Positions 18,154 through 27,295 of a stretch of 64,000 bases of DNA are shown here, one piece after another. Below the pieces are notes generated by a model. The model did no database searches, was not told where the DNA came from, and worked only from the letters and a program-made list of their open reading frames with translations. Each line of letters starts with the position of its first letter. Within the stretch, counting starts at the first letter, position 1. The stretch spans positions 1 through 64,000 of the forward strand of contig NZ_JAMBOI010000012.1 of assembly GCF_023715535.1 (NCBI RefSeq). The letters are read 5' to 3'. Source of the stretch: Sporosarcina luteola (GTDB lineage: Bacteria > Bacillota > Bacilli > Bacillales_A > Planococcaceae). The translations under genes were made by a program, and so were the position numbers.

Positions 18154-19353
18154 TTATGTTTCCACGCTCTTTCTCCGCGCAAGTCCGTAATAAGAGAGAA
18201 GTGCAATGATTGATGTACCAAAAATGATGACCCCCATCGGGATTGCTGTTTCCTCTCCTGCGATGCCAACGAGCGGTGCAGTAATTGAGCCTAAGATGAA
18301 TGGCAATAATCCTAGCAACGCGGAAGCACTTCCTGCAATATGGCCCTGCGATTCCATCGCCAATGAAAACGAGGACGTAGCAATGATACCAATTGATGCA
18401 ACGAAAAAGAAGATGGGTACAACGATTGAGAGAAGCGGGCCGTGCACAAGAACCGCAATAAGTAAAAATGCGCCTGATGTGACGGAAATGAATAATCCTG
18501 TCTGTAAAAATCGCTGTTCAGAAACGATGCCCGTTAAGCGCCCGACAACTTGCGATCCGATGATGAGTCCTATTCCATTCATGCCGAATAACACACTAAA
18601 TAGTTGCGGCGAAACACCGTAAATCGTTTGATACACAAAGGGAGTCCCCGCAACATAAGCGAAGATACCAGCCATAATGAACCCTTGTGCGAGTGCATAG
18701 CCCATAAAGCTACGATTTTTCAGTAATGATTGGAAGTTTTTAAATGTCTGGTTGAGATTGCTGGGGACTCGCATATCGTGCGATAATGATTCATCCATCT
18801 TCCAAATCACAACAATGGCCAACAAAAGACCAATAAAACTTAATGTGATAAATATGCCTTTCCAATCCGTAAACGCGAGAATGACTCCTCCTAGAAGAGG
18901 TGCGAGAATCGGCGCCAGGTTATTGATCAGCATGAGGAGTGCGAAAAACTTCGTTAATTCCCTTCCACTGTATACGTCCCGGACGACTGCTCTGGAGATG
19001 ACAATTCCCGCAGATGCCGCAAATCCTTGTAGGAAACGAGCCGCAATGAACAATCCAATATTGGGTGCAAAGGCACAAAGGATTGATGCCGCCAAGTAAA
19101 CGATCAGTGCAACGACTAACGGTTTCTTTCGTCCATGGACATCACTCATCGGACCTAGCACTAACTGTCCTAATCCGATTCCGACTAACGTCGCTGTCAG
19201 ACTCACTTGTACCAAGGAAGGAGTTGTGCCAAATGCAGTAACAATTGTCGGGAATGACGGTAAATACATATCAATGGTTAAAGGGCCCATCGCTGCCAGC
19301 GTCCCTAAAAGCAGTGCCAGCTTTAAGCGCTTAGCTCCTGTTAATGTTTTCAT
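18154..19353 (-). CDS. Bcr/CflA family multidrug efflux MFS transporter
   Basis: Major facilitator with twelve helices, 399 residues. It shows the DHA1 signatures LLGTLAAMGPLTIDMYLPSFP in helix 1, GQLVLGPMSDVHGRKKP in the loop 2-3 (motif A) and FLQGFAASAGIVISRAVVRD in helix 4-5 (motif C-like), all typical of Bcr/CflA exporters. AGAAAGG precedes the ATG. Drug or metabolite specificity cannot be inferred. Stand-alone gene. Confidence 0.9.
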   Translation of the reverse strand: MKTLTGAKRLKLALLLGTLAAMGPLTIDMYLPSFPTIVTAFGTTPSLVQVSLTATLVGIGLGQLVLGPMSDVHGRKKPLVVALIVYLAASILCAFAPNIGLFIAARFLQGFAASAGIVISRAVVRDVYSGRELTKFFALLMLINNLAPILAPLLGGVILAFTDWKGIFITLSFIGLLLAIVVIWKMDESLSHDMRVPSNLNQTFKNFQSLLKNRSFMGYALAQGFIMAGIFAYVAGTPFVYQTIYGVSPQLFSVLFGMNGIGLIIGSQVVGRLTGIVSEQRFLQTGLFISVTSGAFLLIAVLVHGPLLSIVVPIFFFVASIGIIATSSFSLAMESQGHIAGSASALLGLLPFILGSITAPLVGIAGEETAIPMGVIIFGTSIIALLSYYGLARRKSVET

Positions 19354-19487
19354 GATGTTTTCAACCTTTCTAAGCTTAAAGGCGGCAAATTCGGTACCTA
19401 CCTATGTAAACATAAGTTTCTACTTTATCACCAAAATGTCTAAAACGAAAGAATTAGGCTTCCCATTGAACTCAATTGATGAAAAGC

Positions 19488-19530
19488 AAAAAAAGAGCAA
19501 CCACCCAGAAAGCTGGGAGTTGCTCTTTTC
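19488..19530. terminator. Bidirectional terminator of the NCS2 permease gene
   Basis: AAGAGCAACcaCCCAG / CTGGGaGTTGCTCTT stem flanked by A-run and T-run. The arm and its distance to the permease stop match the copy at 14.4 kb. Confidence 0.85.
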
Positions 19531-19544
19531 GTTACTTGCAAAGT

Positions 19545-20843
19545 TTAATGCGGCAGAAATGCTAATTGATAAAAGAACAGAATCGCGAACACATACACAA
19601 GTGGATGGACAGCACGCCATTTCCCCATAACAACCTTTAAGATTGGATAAGAAATGAAACCTAATGCAATCCCTGTTGCAATACTCGAAGTGAGCGGCAT
19701 GCTTAAGATGATTAGAAATGCGGGGAATGCTTCGTCAATCTCATCCCATTTGATTTTGGCAATTGCCCCCATCATTAAACTGCCGACAATAATCAACGCA
19801 GGTGCAGTAATTGAAGATAAACCTGAAATCGCACTAACTAACGGTCCGAAAAACGCTGCAACGATAAATAGAATAGCGACAGTTACTGTAGTTAGCCCAG
19901 TTCGTCCACCTGCTGCTACGCCTGCAGATGATTCAATATAAGCACTTGTCGGGGTTGTCCCGAACATCGAGCCAGCAGTGGCAGCAACAGAGTCTGCGAG
20001 TAGAGCTTGGCGTGCCCTTGGCATTTTATTATCCTTCATTAACCCCGCTTGCTGTGCAACCCCAATCATCGTTCCAGTCGTATCAAAAATTGTCACCATG
20101 AGGAATGAAAAGACGACAGGAAACAGCATGTGACTCCAAACATCTGTAATAGCAGCGAACGGATTGGAGACAATGATTCCTTCAGGAAGCGAAGGCATCT
20201 GAACGAAACCGTGATCAAAGGATAGATGTCCTGTGAAAAAGGCAACTAGTGCCGTAATGATCATGCCGATGAACAATGCCCCATGTACCCTCAACGCCAT
20301 AAATATTAATGTAACCGTAAGACCAAGCAAGCCAAAAAGCACAGTAGGTGAATGTAGATCCCCAAGCGCTACAAGATTGGACGGATGGGAGACGATCATC
20401 CCAGCCTGTCTCATTCCAATAAAGGCGATAAACAAGCCAATCCCCGCTGTAATCCCGTGTTTCAAGTTATCAGGAATCGCCTCAATTAACACTTTCCGGA
20501 AAGACGTCAACGACAAAATAACAAAAATCAAACCCGCAACGAAAACAGCTGAGAACGCTGTTTCATACGTAATACCATTTGTTCCAACGACCGAATAGGC
20601 GAAATACGCATTCATACCCATCCCCGGTGCAATCGCAATCGGATAATTTGCTGCTAGCGCCATCCAAAGGGTTCCGATAACAGTAGCAATTATCGTAGCC
20701 GTAAACACCTGATCGAATGGCACGCCCGCATCTTTCAAAATGATCGGATTGACGATCACGATATATACCATCGTAAAAAAGGTTGTGAACCCTGCTAGGA
20801 CTTCCGTTTTTACAGTTGTATTGTTTTCTTGTAATTTAAACAC
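19545..20843 (-). CDS. NCS2 family purine permease (PbuG/AzgA-like)
   Basis: Nucleobase permease, probably for hypoxanthine/guanine, of the AzgA-like branch. It has about fourteen hydrophobic segments and signature stretches VFTATIIATVIGTLWMALAA, PGMGMNAYFAYSVVG, FDTTGTMIGVAQQAG and TTPTSAYIESSAGVAAGGRTGLT. The start is GTG at 20843 (432 residues): GGAGGAG lies seven nt before it, while the ATG at 20915 has no site and would add a non-hydrophobic extension. Candidate PurR boxes lie upstream. Its 3' end is partly duplicated at 14.4 kb. Confidence 0.88.
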   Translation of the reverse strand: MFKLQENNTTVKTEVLAGFTTFFTMVYIVIVNPIILKDAGVPFDQVFTATIIATVIGTLWMALAANYPIAIAPGMGMNAYFAYSVVGTNGITYETAFSAVFVAGLIFVILSLTSFRKVLIEAIPDNLKHGITAGIGLFIAFIGMRQAGMIVSHPSNLVALGDLHSPTVLFGLLGLTVTLIFMALRVHGALFIGMIITALVAFFTGHLSFDHGFVQMPSLPEGIIVSNPFAAITDVWSHMLFPVVFSFLMVTIFDTTGTMIGVAQQAGLMKDNKMPRARQALLADSVAATAGSMFGTTPTSAYIESSAGVAAGGRTGLTTVTVAILFIVAAFFGPLVSAISGLSSITAPALIIVGSLMMGAIAKIKWDEIDEAFPAFLIILSMPLTSSIATGIALGFISYPILKVVMGKWRAVHPLVYVFAILFFYQLAFLPH

Positions 20844-20861
20844 GAAAAAACTCCTCCAAAG

Positions 20862-20900
20862 ACGAACGTTATTTAACACCTTACATATATTATTCGTTTT
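20862..20900 (-). promoter_or_regulatory. Candidate PurR operator (two inverted PurBox-like sites)
   Basis: ACGAACGTTAT (20862-20872) and, inverted, AACGAATAAT (20889-20898) are separated by 16 bp, resembling paired CGAAC-type PurBoxes of Bacillus PurR. They lie 20-55 nt before the permease start. No purine riboswitch is recognisable here. Confidence 0.35.
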
Positions 20901-20940
20901 TAGCGGAGTTTTCAAGTGTTAATTGAAATCTTTTTAAGGT

Positions 20941-21076
20941 TTATGATCACTCAACGGGGTTTATGATCACTCTACAGGATTTATGATCACTCAACTGGGT
21001 TTATGATCACTCAACAGGATTTATGATCACTCAACGGGGGTTATGATCACTCAACAGGATTTATGATCACTCAGCG
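20941..21076. repeat. 20-bp tandem array I (6.8 copies)
   Basis: The unit TTATGATCACTCAACAGGAT repeats head to tail with an exact 20-bp period from 20941; positions 1-12 of each unit are almost invariant and positions 15-20 vary (GGGGT, AGGAT, TGGGT). It ends inside the GNAT gene: the GNAT stop codon is formed by the last unit. The array lies between the GNAT 3' end and the permease promoter. Confidence 0.95.
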
Positions 21077-21526
21077 TTTTTTCAGCTGAAGAGATATTTC
21101 TTTTTTAAACACATAGCTCACTTTGTCATAGTCCATTTTTTCTTCATAAAATCGATGTGCATCGGTTCTCTGTAATCCTGAGGACAAGGCGACACTTCCA
21201 TAGCCATTTCCTTTCGCCCAATCTTGTACATACAAAAGAAGTTTTTCCCCATATCCATGTGAACGCTTGTTTTTATCCGTAACCAAATCACAAACCCAAA
21301 CAAAACGCCCATAGTAAAGAGTGATCATAGGTTTAAAGCCGGTAACTGCGACAATCTCCCCTTGATCATACAAAGCGACTAATCGATACATATCCTTTTC
21401 TTTGGCTTCCGCCACTAAATCGAGATAGGCTTTTTCGTCAAGATGAGTACGTAGTTGGTTCATTACCGGGAAGGCTTCTAAAAACTCCTTGTGAGAGTGA
21501 AGTTCTTTAATAGCTGATGTGTCCAT
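21071..21526 (-). CDS. GNAT family N-acetyltransferase
   Basis: A 151-residue acetyl-CoA dependent acetyltransferase. The fold is visible as strand/helix order with [16 protein letters not shown] (the acetyl-CoA P-loop, near residue 85) and [20 protein letters not shown] (near 115-134), typical of GNATs. AAAAGGGAG precedes the ATG. Its stop codon lies in tandem array I. The 13-nt gap to the upstream M50-like gene suggests one transcript. Substrate unknown. Confidence 0.85.
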   Translation of the reverse strand: MDTSAIKELHSHKEFLEAFPVMNQLRTHLDEKAYLDLVAEAKEKDMYRLVALYDQGEIVAVTGFKPMITLYYGRFVWVCDLVTDKNKRSHGYGEKLLLYVQDWAKGNGYGSVALSSGLQRTDAHRFYEEKMDYDKVSYVFKKEISLQLKKR

Positions 21527-21539
21527 TGGAATCTCCCTT

Positions 21540-22007
21540 TTAATTTTTCAACAGTCGTAATAACTGTAAGCCATCAGATGGATGACCACTATATCCCCAC
21601 ATCCAACGAGGGTATTTCATAGGGATTATTGTAACAGCAAACTGAAAGAAGTTTACTAGCGTTATCCACCAAAACAATGTTTGCATATCACCTCGAGGAC
21701 CAAGCAGCGTCAGCAGTCCAAATAAAAGCGCTAGTAATAACGACATTAAAGGTCCACCGATTAGTGCAATCGCTCTCTGTCGTTTACTTAACTCTCCTTC
21801 CCAATAGGCAAAACCTATATAGGACCAAATAATATGAAAGTGCAGCCGTCCTAATCTGAAGATCTCTTTATTCTTCTCACTCTTCGATCCTAGATAAATA
21901 TGCACGTGGTTTTTTGAAGCGAAAACAGCACCGAGTCCATGTCCTATTTCATGCAGCAATACACAGGTCGGTGCAATTATAATATAGAAGATAATGATCA
22001 GTAACAT
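21540..22007 (-). CDS. M50-like membrane metalloprotease
   Basis: A 155-residue integral membrane protein with the zinc motif HEIGHG near residue 16 in the first helix and further helices at about 75-105 and 115-140. The [14 protein letters not shown] segment recalls site-2 proteases, but the usual C-terminal Asp motif is not clear. I place the start at ATG 22007 behind AGAAGGGGG; an ATG eight codons upstream lacks a site. It may act with the GNAT gene just downstream. Function is unknown. Confidence 0.65.
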   Translation of the reverse strand: MLLIIIFYIIIAPTCVLLHEIGHGLGAVFASKNHVHIYLGSKSEKNKEIFRLGRLHFHIIWSYIGFAYWEGELSKRQRAIALIGGPLMSLLLALLFGLLTLLGPRGDMQTLFWWITLVNFFQFAVTIIPMKYPRWMWGYSGHPSDGLQLLRLLKN

Positions 22008-22180
22008 GTATCTACCCCCTTCTCCCCACAAATCCCATAATCGAAATCCTATTAAATTGATTGCCTATATCGGCACCACATTTAACTGCTCTCCTTAACC
22101 TTTGGACAATGAAATGAGCACCTTGAAATTTCTTCATACTGAAGAAACAACGAGTCGTACTTTCTTTCAAATAGCATTAT

Positions 22181-22426
22181 TTAATTGATTTCCTGAGCCA
22201 ACTCCAAAAGCCCAATTAAAATCACGAAGATCAACATACCTAAACTGATTACGCCCAGACCCATACCTGACCAAGAACCGATAAGTAAGGATGTTAGAAG
22301 AACTGCTACAAAGGCAAACAGGCAAATTAGTAGTGATCTTTCATTAGTTTGTCTCAGACTCTTAGAAGCAATAAAAACTAATGAATTTACAACAAATCCT
22401 AAACCGATTGGTATAAAAATATCCAT
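22181..22426 (-). CDS. Small membrane protein (YesK-like size and layout)
   Basis: About 81 residues with three hydrophobic helices (IPIGLGFVVNSLVFIAS, LLICLFAFVAVLLTSLLIG, LGVISLGMLIFVILIGLL). The start is set at the ATG (MDIFIP) eight nt behind AAGGTGG; the longer frame begins with TTG seven codons upstream. Resembles YesK-type proteins in size and topology, though this is a weak resemblance. Function unknown. Confidence 0.6.
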   Translation of the reverse strand: MDIFIPIGLGFVVNSLVFIASKSLRQTNERSLLICLFAFVAVLLTSLLIGSWSGMGLGVISLGMLIFVILIGLLELAQEIN

Positions 22427-22519
22427 CTCCATTACCACCTTATCCAAATGGTATAACCAATTTCATAAATTTAGTAACAGTAGAAGAGAGTTATTCTGCT
22501 AACGTTAATTATGGTCTTG

Positions 22520-22909
22520 CTATTTAAGTTGCTCCAGTATTAATCCTAAATCCTCAGGATAAGAATGGGGTATCGTTTTTATTTCAGATAAAGACTTCCA
22601 TTCGGCTTCGGCAATAATTTCATCAGGATCATTTATTCCGCTGCTTTCACCGATCTTTTCAACCCTGAAATAATATGTTTTTACCTGAATTTCATTTATG
22701 GTCGTTTCTTTCACCTTTAAACGTTCAATGACTTTCACATCATATCCCGTTTCTTCTTTAACCTCTCTAACGCAACATTCTTCTGGGCTTTCACCTCCCT
22801 CAATACCACCGGATGGTACTGCCCACCCCTCTGACTCGAAGCTTTTCACCATTAATATTTCCTGTTGTTCATTAATACAAATACCTGCTGAACCTGACCA
22901 ACTTTTCAT
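22520..22909 (-). CDS. Nudix hydrolase
   Basis: A 129-residue Nudix protein that would hydrolyse a nucleoside diphosphate linked to another moiety. The Nudix box GGIEGGESPEECCVREVKEE begins near residue 35 and keeps every catalytic Glu (REVKEETG). GGATAGGAGA lies before the ATG. Neighbours (phosphotransferase, GNAT) are typical of small accessory or resistance-type clusters in Bacillales. Exact substrate unknown. Confidence 0.9.
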   Translation of the reverse strand: MKSWSGSAGICINEQQEILMVKSFESEGWAVPSGGIEGGESPEECCVREVKEETGYDVKVIERLKVKETTINEIQVKTYYFRVEKIGESSGINDPDEIIAEAEWKSLSEIKTIPHSYPEDLGLILEQLK

Positions 22910-22963
22910 TCTCCTATCCCCCCGCCAAGTACCCTAATTGAATAGCATATTCACTTTCTCGTC

Positions 22964-23053
22964 TCAATCCATCCTTCGTTCTAAAGGATCTCCTATCACT
23001 TTTTTCTGCAGATTCTTCCACTTACGTTTCGCCATAAGAATTTCATCAATCAT
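22964..23053 (-). CDS. Possible 29-residue ORF between two genes
   Basis: A short Lys/Arg-rich frame (MIDEILMAKRKWKNLQKKV...) begins just behind the phosphotransferase stop. No good ribosome binding site is seen, so it may be a remnant or chance. Confidence 0.2.
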   Translation of the reverse strand: MIDEILMAKRKWKNLQKKVIGDPLERRMD

Positions 23054-23056
23054 CCG

Positions 23057-23920
23057 TCAAAGTAACACTTTTTTTAGGATTGAAAGATTTTCCTTCAGAA
23101 ATGAAGCGTTCTTTTCAATTCCACGGCGTTTACACCAGCCAATACTATTAAAAGCATCAGTAAATTGATAAAAAGGCAACACAACCTCTAAATCAATTAT
23201 TGGTCTTACGGTGTTATAGCCTTCCTCATAAGACTGATACAGGTTAAAATCAAAGCTTAAAAAATCACGGTACAGTTTAGTGAAATCGATTTCTGTTGAA
23301 CCAAATCGTACACTTTCAAAGTCGATCAGACCTGACACCTTACCTTCATCAACAATAATATTGGCTGGACGAAAATCCATATGTATAAAGCTCGGACCAT
23401 CTGAAGGCGGGAGTTGGAGTTTCATATTTTCGAACTTTTCAATGGCCTGCCTGTATAAGCATTCATCCAAGACTTCCTTTACATCCTCAGCAAAACTATA
23501 AAATTGCCGTTCCACAAAATTAGACCAATCCGGAAATTCATTTTTTATTCCAGTTAATTGTAAGATGGAAGGCGGCTGGATTTGATGCATTGAGGCATGA
23601 AGGACTCCAACCTGAAACGCTACTGTGGGTAGATCTTTATTTGTTAGGGGTTGTCCCTTTAATTCAGTTAATAAGAACGCACCGGGACACTCTTCATCAC
23701 CAGACCAATAATCCAACATTTCAGGAATGGAAACTCTATCTTTTAAGATTTCATAGGCTTCCAACTCTCGTTGACATTTCAATGTTGTGTAAGGTATTTT
23801 CACAAATACAACTTCCCCAATATCCAAGTAACATTTATAAACTGTGGAACTATGGGAATCTTCAACTTCATTTATTGATAAAACATTCAATTTGAATTGC
23901 TGAATGACTCGATTTAACAT
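23057..23920 (-). CDS. Aminoglycoside phosphotransferase family protein
   Basis: Kinase-like phosphotransferase, 287 residues. The catalytic loop reads HMDFRPANII (near residue 177) and the metal-binding loop GLIDFESVRFG (near 195), both in family order. An N-terminal lobe with KIPYTTLKCQRELEAYEIL supplies the ATP-binding Lys/Glu. Such proteins phosphorylate antibiotics, homoserine, choline or other small alcohols; nothing here proves resistance. AGAAGGAGG precedes the ATG. Confidence 0.85.
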   Translation of the reverse strand: MLNRVIQQFKLNVLSINEVEDSHSSTVYKCYLDIGEVVFVKIPYTTLKCQRELEAYEILKDRVSIPEMLDYWSGDEECPGAFLLTELKGQPLTNKDLPTVAFQVGVLHASMHQIQPPSILQLTGIKNEFPDWSNFVERQFYSFAEDVKEVLDECLYRQAIEKFENMKLQLPPSDGPSFIHMDFRPANIIVDEGKVSGLIDFESVRFGSTEIDFTKLYRDFLSFDFNLYQSYEEGYNTVRPIIDLEVVLPFYQFTDAFNSIGWCKRRGIEKNASFLKENLSILKKVLL

Positions 23921-24062
23921 TCAACCCCTCCTTCTTCATTAATCAAAAACAATCAGCATTGAATTCAGTTTCCTGCCAACAATCCATTAGCCTGTATGTA
24001 TCTTCGAAAAAGTATAGAACACCGGCTCGTCTATACTATTCAGGGTTTAACGTTCTCTATTA

Positions 24063-24470
24063 CTACTTGAAAAGCTTTTTTATTAATGCCAACACGAAAA
24101 AATGAATGACTCCACCGAACATACCTAATATCAACATGAAGATGATTGAATAAAGATTAAATAGAATCACACTACCAAGAAGCCCCGCCAAACCGCCGAA
24201 ACCTATAAACAAAAGTGCCTTTCCCCAATTCGGGTACATTTTAGTTCGGGCAGAAAAGTCGATGTACAATGAAACAGGAAATGCCCCAAACCCGAAGAAA
24301 GGCCACGAATATATCCCCACCACCAAGACAGTTGAGCCAAAACCCCAAGAGTCTTGAAAAGCAATCATCGAATAAAGAGCCATGAAAATTCCAAAGAGAA
24401 AGGGAGAAATGAAAATCGTTAAAAAGTAGAGAGAAAAACGATCAAATGTCTCCTTATAGTTTAGCGTCAT
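24063..24470 (-). CDS. Hypothetical four-helix membrane protein
   Basis: A 135-residue protein with four hydrophobic helices (about residues 12-32, 40-60, 78-98, 100-130). It overlaps the end of the upstream EamA gene by 17 nt and has AGAGAGGC before the ATG, so the two are coupled. I do not recognise a family. Confidence 0.65.
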   Translation of the reverse strand: MTLNYKETFDRFSLYFLTIFISPFLFGIFMALYSMIAFQDSWGFGSTVLVVGIYSWPFFGFGAFPVSLYIDFSARTKMYPNWGKALLFIGFGGLAGLLGSVILFNLYSIIFMLILGMFGGVIHFFVLALIKKLFK

Positions 24471-25350
24471 GATGAATAGCCTCTCTTTCCATCCTTAACC
24501 TAGCCGTCCAATTCACTAAGAAGATGCCAATAAATATACAAACTCCACCAAGGATTACGTTCCACGAAATCGATTCATCTAATAATAGCCAACCCGTGAG
24601 AACGCCGAAAAATGGAGCTAAAAACAGAAATGCGCTTGTCTTTCCCGGATCACCTTTCTGTAGAAGATAAAACCAAACTGCAAATTGTACAATGGAAGCC
24701 ATTAAGGCCAACCATACTAAAATGGCAATTGATATTGGGGTAATTTGAAACGAAGGGTCTTCCAATAGAAAACTGCCAACGAACAGAATCAGCCCACCAA
24801 ACAACATTTGATAAGCCGTTAATACCCATGTATTAATCTGTGTGCCCCACTTTTTAATTAGTAGAGTGCCGATAGCCCACGAAATGGCTGATAAAAAACC
24901 ATAAAGTGTTCCAATTCGTAAGTCCACCTGTGCACCAAGCGTAATCAGTACGCCAATAAAACCCAAAATAACGCCCAGCCATTGTCGCCAACTATACGTC
25001 ATTTTCATGAAAAGTGTTCCAAATAGTACAACCAATAGTGGATTCGTAAATGTTAAGATAGATGATTGCCCCGCTGTTATCGTACGCAAACTGACAAAGA
25101 TGCATCCCATGACAGCTGCTGTTTGAAAGAATCCAATCAATGCTATTTTCAACCAAACCGAAACATGCTTCGGATATGGGATTCGTAAACACTTTACAAT
25201 AATCGCCATAAGGACCCCAGCTAGGAGGAAACGTAGTGCAACCAACATGATCGGTGTAGCGTATGCCAATCCAATCTTTCCAATCGTGAAAGCAGACCCC
25301 ATTAGCGATGTCGTCAATACGACTAGAAATGCAAATAGCCACTTGTTCAT
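24454..25350 (-). CDS. EamA/DMT family transporter
   Basis: A 298-residue drug/metabolite transporter with ten helices in two EamA repeats (residues about 5-137 and 147-285). Repeat signatures include ALRFLLAGVLMAIIVK and GQSSILTFTNPLLVVLFG, then FLFLAPFFGVLTGWLLLDE in the second half. GAAGGAGAT precedes the ATG. Family members export amino acids or other metabolites; the substrate is unknown. Confidence 0.88.
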   Translation of the reverse strand: MNKWLFAFLVVLTTSLMGSAFTIGKIGLAYATPIMLVALRFLLAGVLMAIIVKCLRIPYPKHVSVWLKIALIGFFQTAAVMGCIFVSLRTITAGQSSILTFTNPLLVVLFGTLFMKMTYSWRQWLGVILGFIGVLITLGAQVDLRIGTLYGFLSAISWAIGTLLIKKWGTQINTWVLTAYQMLFGGLILFVGSFLLEDPSFQITPISIAILVWLALMASIVQFAVWFYLLQKGDPGKTSAFLFLAPFFGVLTGWLLLDESISWNVILGGVCIFIGIFLVNWTARLRMEREAIHHDAKL

Positions 25351-25587
25351 AAAGGTAATCTCCTTCGAAGGTACTCTTCATAATTGAAAGTTTGCAAGTT
25401 TCATACAAAAAGTATAACACTTAAAAGCGGAGGATAGATGAAGTAATCTGTCATTTATTACAAATCATTTGGCTGAAAGTTTCCGGGGCCCCAGCATTTG
25501 ATTAAAAACGTATGGGCGTTACAATGAGATTACTGTCAATGGTTAGCAGCTACCGCATTCTTACATGTTTCAGGAGGAAATTTAACG

Positions 25588-25923
25588 ATGTCCTATTTAT
25601 ATTTAGCACTTTCTATATCTCTGGAGCTAATTGGCACTTCTTTATTAAAAGCCTCGGAGGGATTTACAAAACTGTTCCCTACACTGGGGGTCATCATCGC
25701 TTTCATTAGTTGCTTTTTCTTTTTATCGCTGTCCTTGAAAACAATCCCTTTAAACACTGCCTATGCGATTTGGTCAGGAATCGGGATTGTTGCGACTGTG
25801 ATCATTTCAGTTAGCATCTGGAAGGAAAAAATCAATTTGGCTAGCATTGTCGGAATCACTTTCATACTTGTTGGAGTGGTAATTTTGAATTTATTCGGAC
25901 CGGGGCAAAACGAAGCCAGCTAG
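25588..25923 (+). CDS. SMR family transporter (EmrE/SugE-like)
   Basis: A 111-residue four-helix small multidrug resistance protein. The essential proton/substrate Glu is present (Glu13 in ISLELIGTSLLKAS), followed by AYAIWSGIGIVATVII in helix 3 and the C-terminal GVVILNLFG. CAGGAGGAAA precedes the ATG. No second SMR partner gene is adjacent, so a homodimer is likely. Tandem array II begins eight nt behind the stop. Confidence 0.92.
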   Translation: MSYLYLALSISLELIGTSLLKASEGFTKLFPTLGVIIAFISCFFFLSLSLKTIPLNTAYAIWSGIGIVATVIISVSIWKEKINLASIVGITFILVGVVILNLFGPGQNEAS

Positions 25924-25930
25924 CAGTACT

Positions 25931-25990
25931 AATGGGCCTTTGTAGGAAAGAATGGAACCCTTGTCGAGATAATGGAGCCCTTGATCCTTA
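25931..25990. repeat. 20-bp tandem array II (3 copies)
   Basis: AATGGGCCTTTGTAGGAAAG, AATGGAACCCTTGTCGAGAT and AATGGAGCCCTTGATCCTTA follow each other with an exact 20-bp period. The first is the most divergent. The array lies between the SMR gene stop and the Dus gene. Its unit differs from arrays I and III, but the period and position are the same. Confidence 0.75.
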
Positions 25991-26074
25991 ACAAGAATGT
26001 ATCAGTGCATTAGACAATAAAAAATGATACTATTTGATGAGCAAAGGATTTTGCATGCAACAGGAGGATATAAG

Positions 26075-27052
26075 ATGAATAACGAGGATAATTTTTGGCT
26101 TGAATTGCCGAAGCCGTTTTTTATATTAGCACCAATGGAAGATGTTACAGACGTCGTGTTTCGTCACGTCATCAGCGCAGCAGCAAGACCCGATGTATTC
26201 TTTACGGAGTTCACGAATACGGAAAGCTACTGCCATCCTGAAGGAAGAGATAGTGTGCGCGGCCGGTTGACGTTCACGGAAGATGAACAACCGATTGTCG
26301 CTCATATTTGGGGCGATAAACCTGAGTTCTTTTCACAGATGAGCATCGATATGAAAAAACTTGGTTTCCGTGGTATCGATCTGAATATGGGATGCCCCGT
26401 TCCTAACGTTGCAGCCAACGGAAAAGGTGCTGGTTTAATACAACGTCCGGAAGTGGCAGCAGAACTTATTCAAGCCGCAAAAGCTGGTGGATTGCCAGTC
26501 AGTGTTAAAACAAGATTAGGCTACAGTGAAATTGACGAATGGCGCGATTGGTTAAGACATGTACTGAAACAAGACATCGCGAATCTTTCCATCCACCTAC
26601 GCACAAGGAAAGAAATGAGTAAAGTGGATGCACACTGGGAACTGATTCCGAAAATAAAAAAACTGCGTGATGAAATTGCTCCTAATACATTGTTAACGAT
26701 TAATGGCGATATCCCTGACCGCGCAACTGGGTTGAAATTAGTGGAACAATACGGCGTGGATGGCGTCATGATTGGCCGAGGCGTGTTCACGAATCCTTTC
26801 GCATTTGAAGAGGAACCTACAGAACGCAGCGTGAAAGAATATCTCGATTTATTACTGCTGCACTTGGATCTCCACGATAAATACTCAAACGAACTTGAAC
26901 CGCGTCCATATAAACCACTTGTCCGCTTCTTCAAAATCTATATTCGCGGATTTAGGGGTGCTGGTGAGTTGAGGAATCGATTGATGGATACGAAGTCGAC
27001 GGATGAGGTGCGGGAATTGGTGAAGGAAGTTTTGGAAAAAGAACTGGATTGA
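26075..27052 (+). CDS. tRNA-dihydrouridine synthase
   Basis: FMN enzyme reducing uridines in tRNA D-loops. [15 protein letters not shown] opens the TIM barrel; [12 protein letters not shown] holds the catalytic Cys (residue 107), and [11 protein letters not shown] and SVKTRLGY follow. INGDIP and [16 protein letters not shown] form the FMN phosphate site. I start at ATG 26075 (325 residues) behind CAGGAGG; the longer frame from 26024 has no site. The SMR gene and array II lie upstream, a strong terminator downstream. Which D position it modifies is not clear. Confidence 0.93.
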   Translation: MNNEDNFWLELPKPFFILAPMEDVTDVVFRHVISAAARPDVFFTEFTNTESYCHPEGRDSVRGRLTFTEDEQPIVAHIWGDKPEFFSQMSIDMKKLGFRGIDLNMGCPVPNVAANGKGAGLIQRPEVAAELIQAAKAGGLPVSVKTRLGYSEIDEWRDWLRHVLKQDIANLSIHLRTRKEMSKVDAHWELIPKIKKLRDEIAPNTLLTINGDIPDRATGLKLVEQYGVDGVMIGRGVFTNPFAFEEEPTERSVKEYLDLLLLHLDLHDKYSNELEPRPYKPLVRFFKIYIRGFRGAGELRNRLMDTKSTDEVRELVKEVLEKELD

Positions 27053-27074
27053 CACGAATATAATAAACCCAAGT

Positions 27075-27118
27075 AGAGAGGTTGGAAAATGAGAGCACTT
27101 TCCAACCTCTCTTTTTTA
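27075..27118 (+). terminator. Terminator of the Dus gene
   Basis: AGAGAGGTTGGAAA / TTTCCAACCTCTCT perfect stem followed by TTTTTT. Confidence 0.9.
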
Positions 27119-27295
27119 TCACGAATATTCAGATGAGTACTCCTCTTTAAAATACACGTAAGTTTGCGATATGTATAATTACGTGCTAAAATAAATTGAA
27201 TTTAATCCCAAAAGAAAGACGAAGACCGTTAAACCACGCATACTCATTACCCAAAATGCATTTGTTTTAAAATTCGTTTACGAGGTGGTTTGAAG

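Noticed and set aside
20844..20940. Purine riboswitch before the NCS2 permease
   Set aside because: The conserved core (TATAATC, loop-loop and TTTCTACC elements) is absent; PurBox-like sites are a better explanation.
20941..21076. CRISPR array
   Set aside because: Units follow each other directly without 30-bp unique spacers, and no cas gene is near. The same holds for array III.
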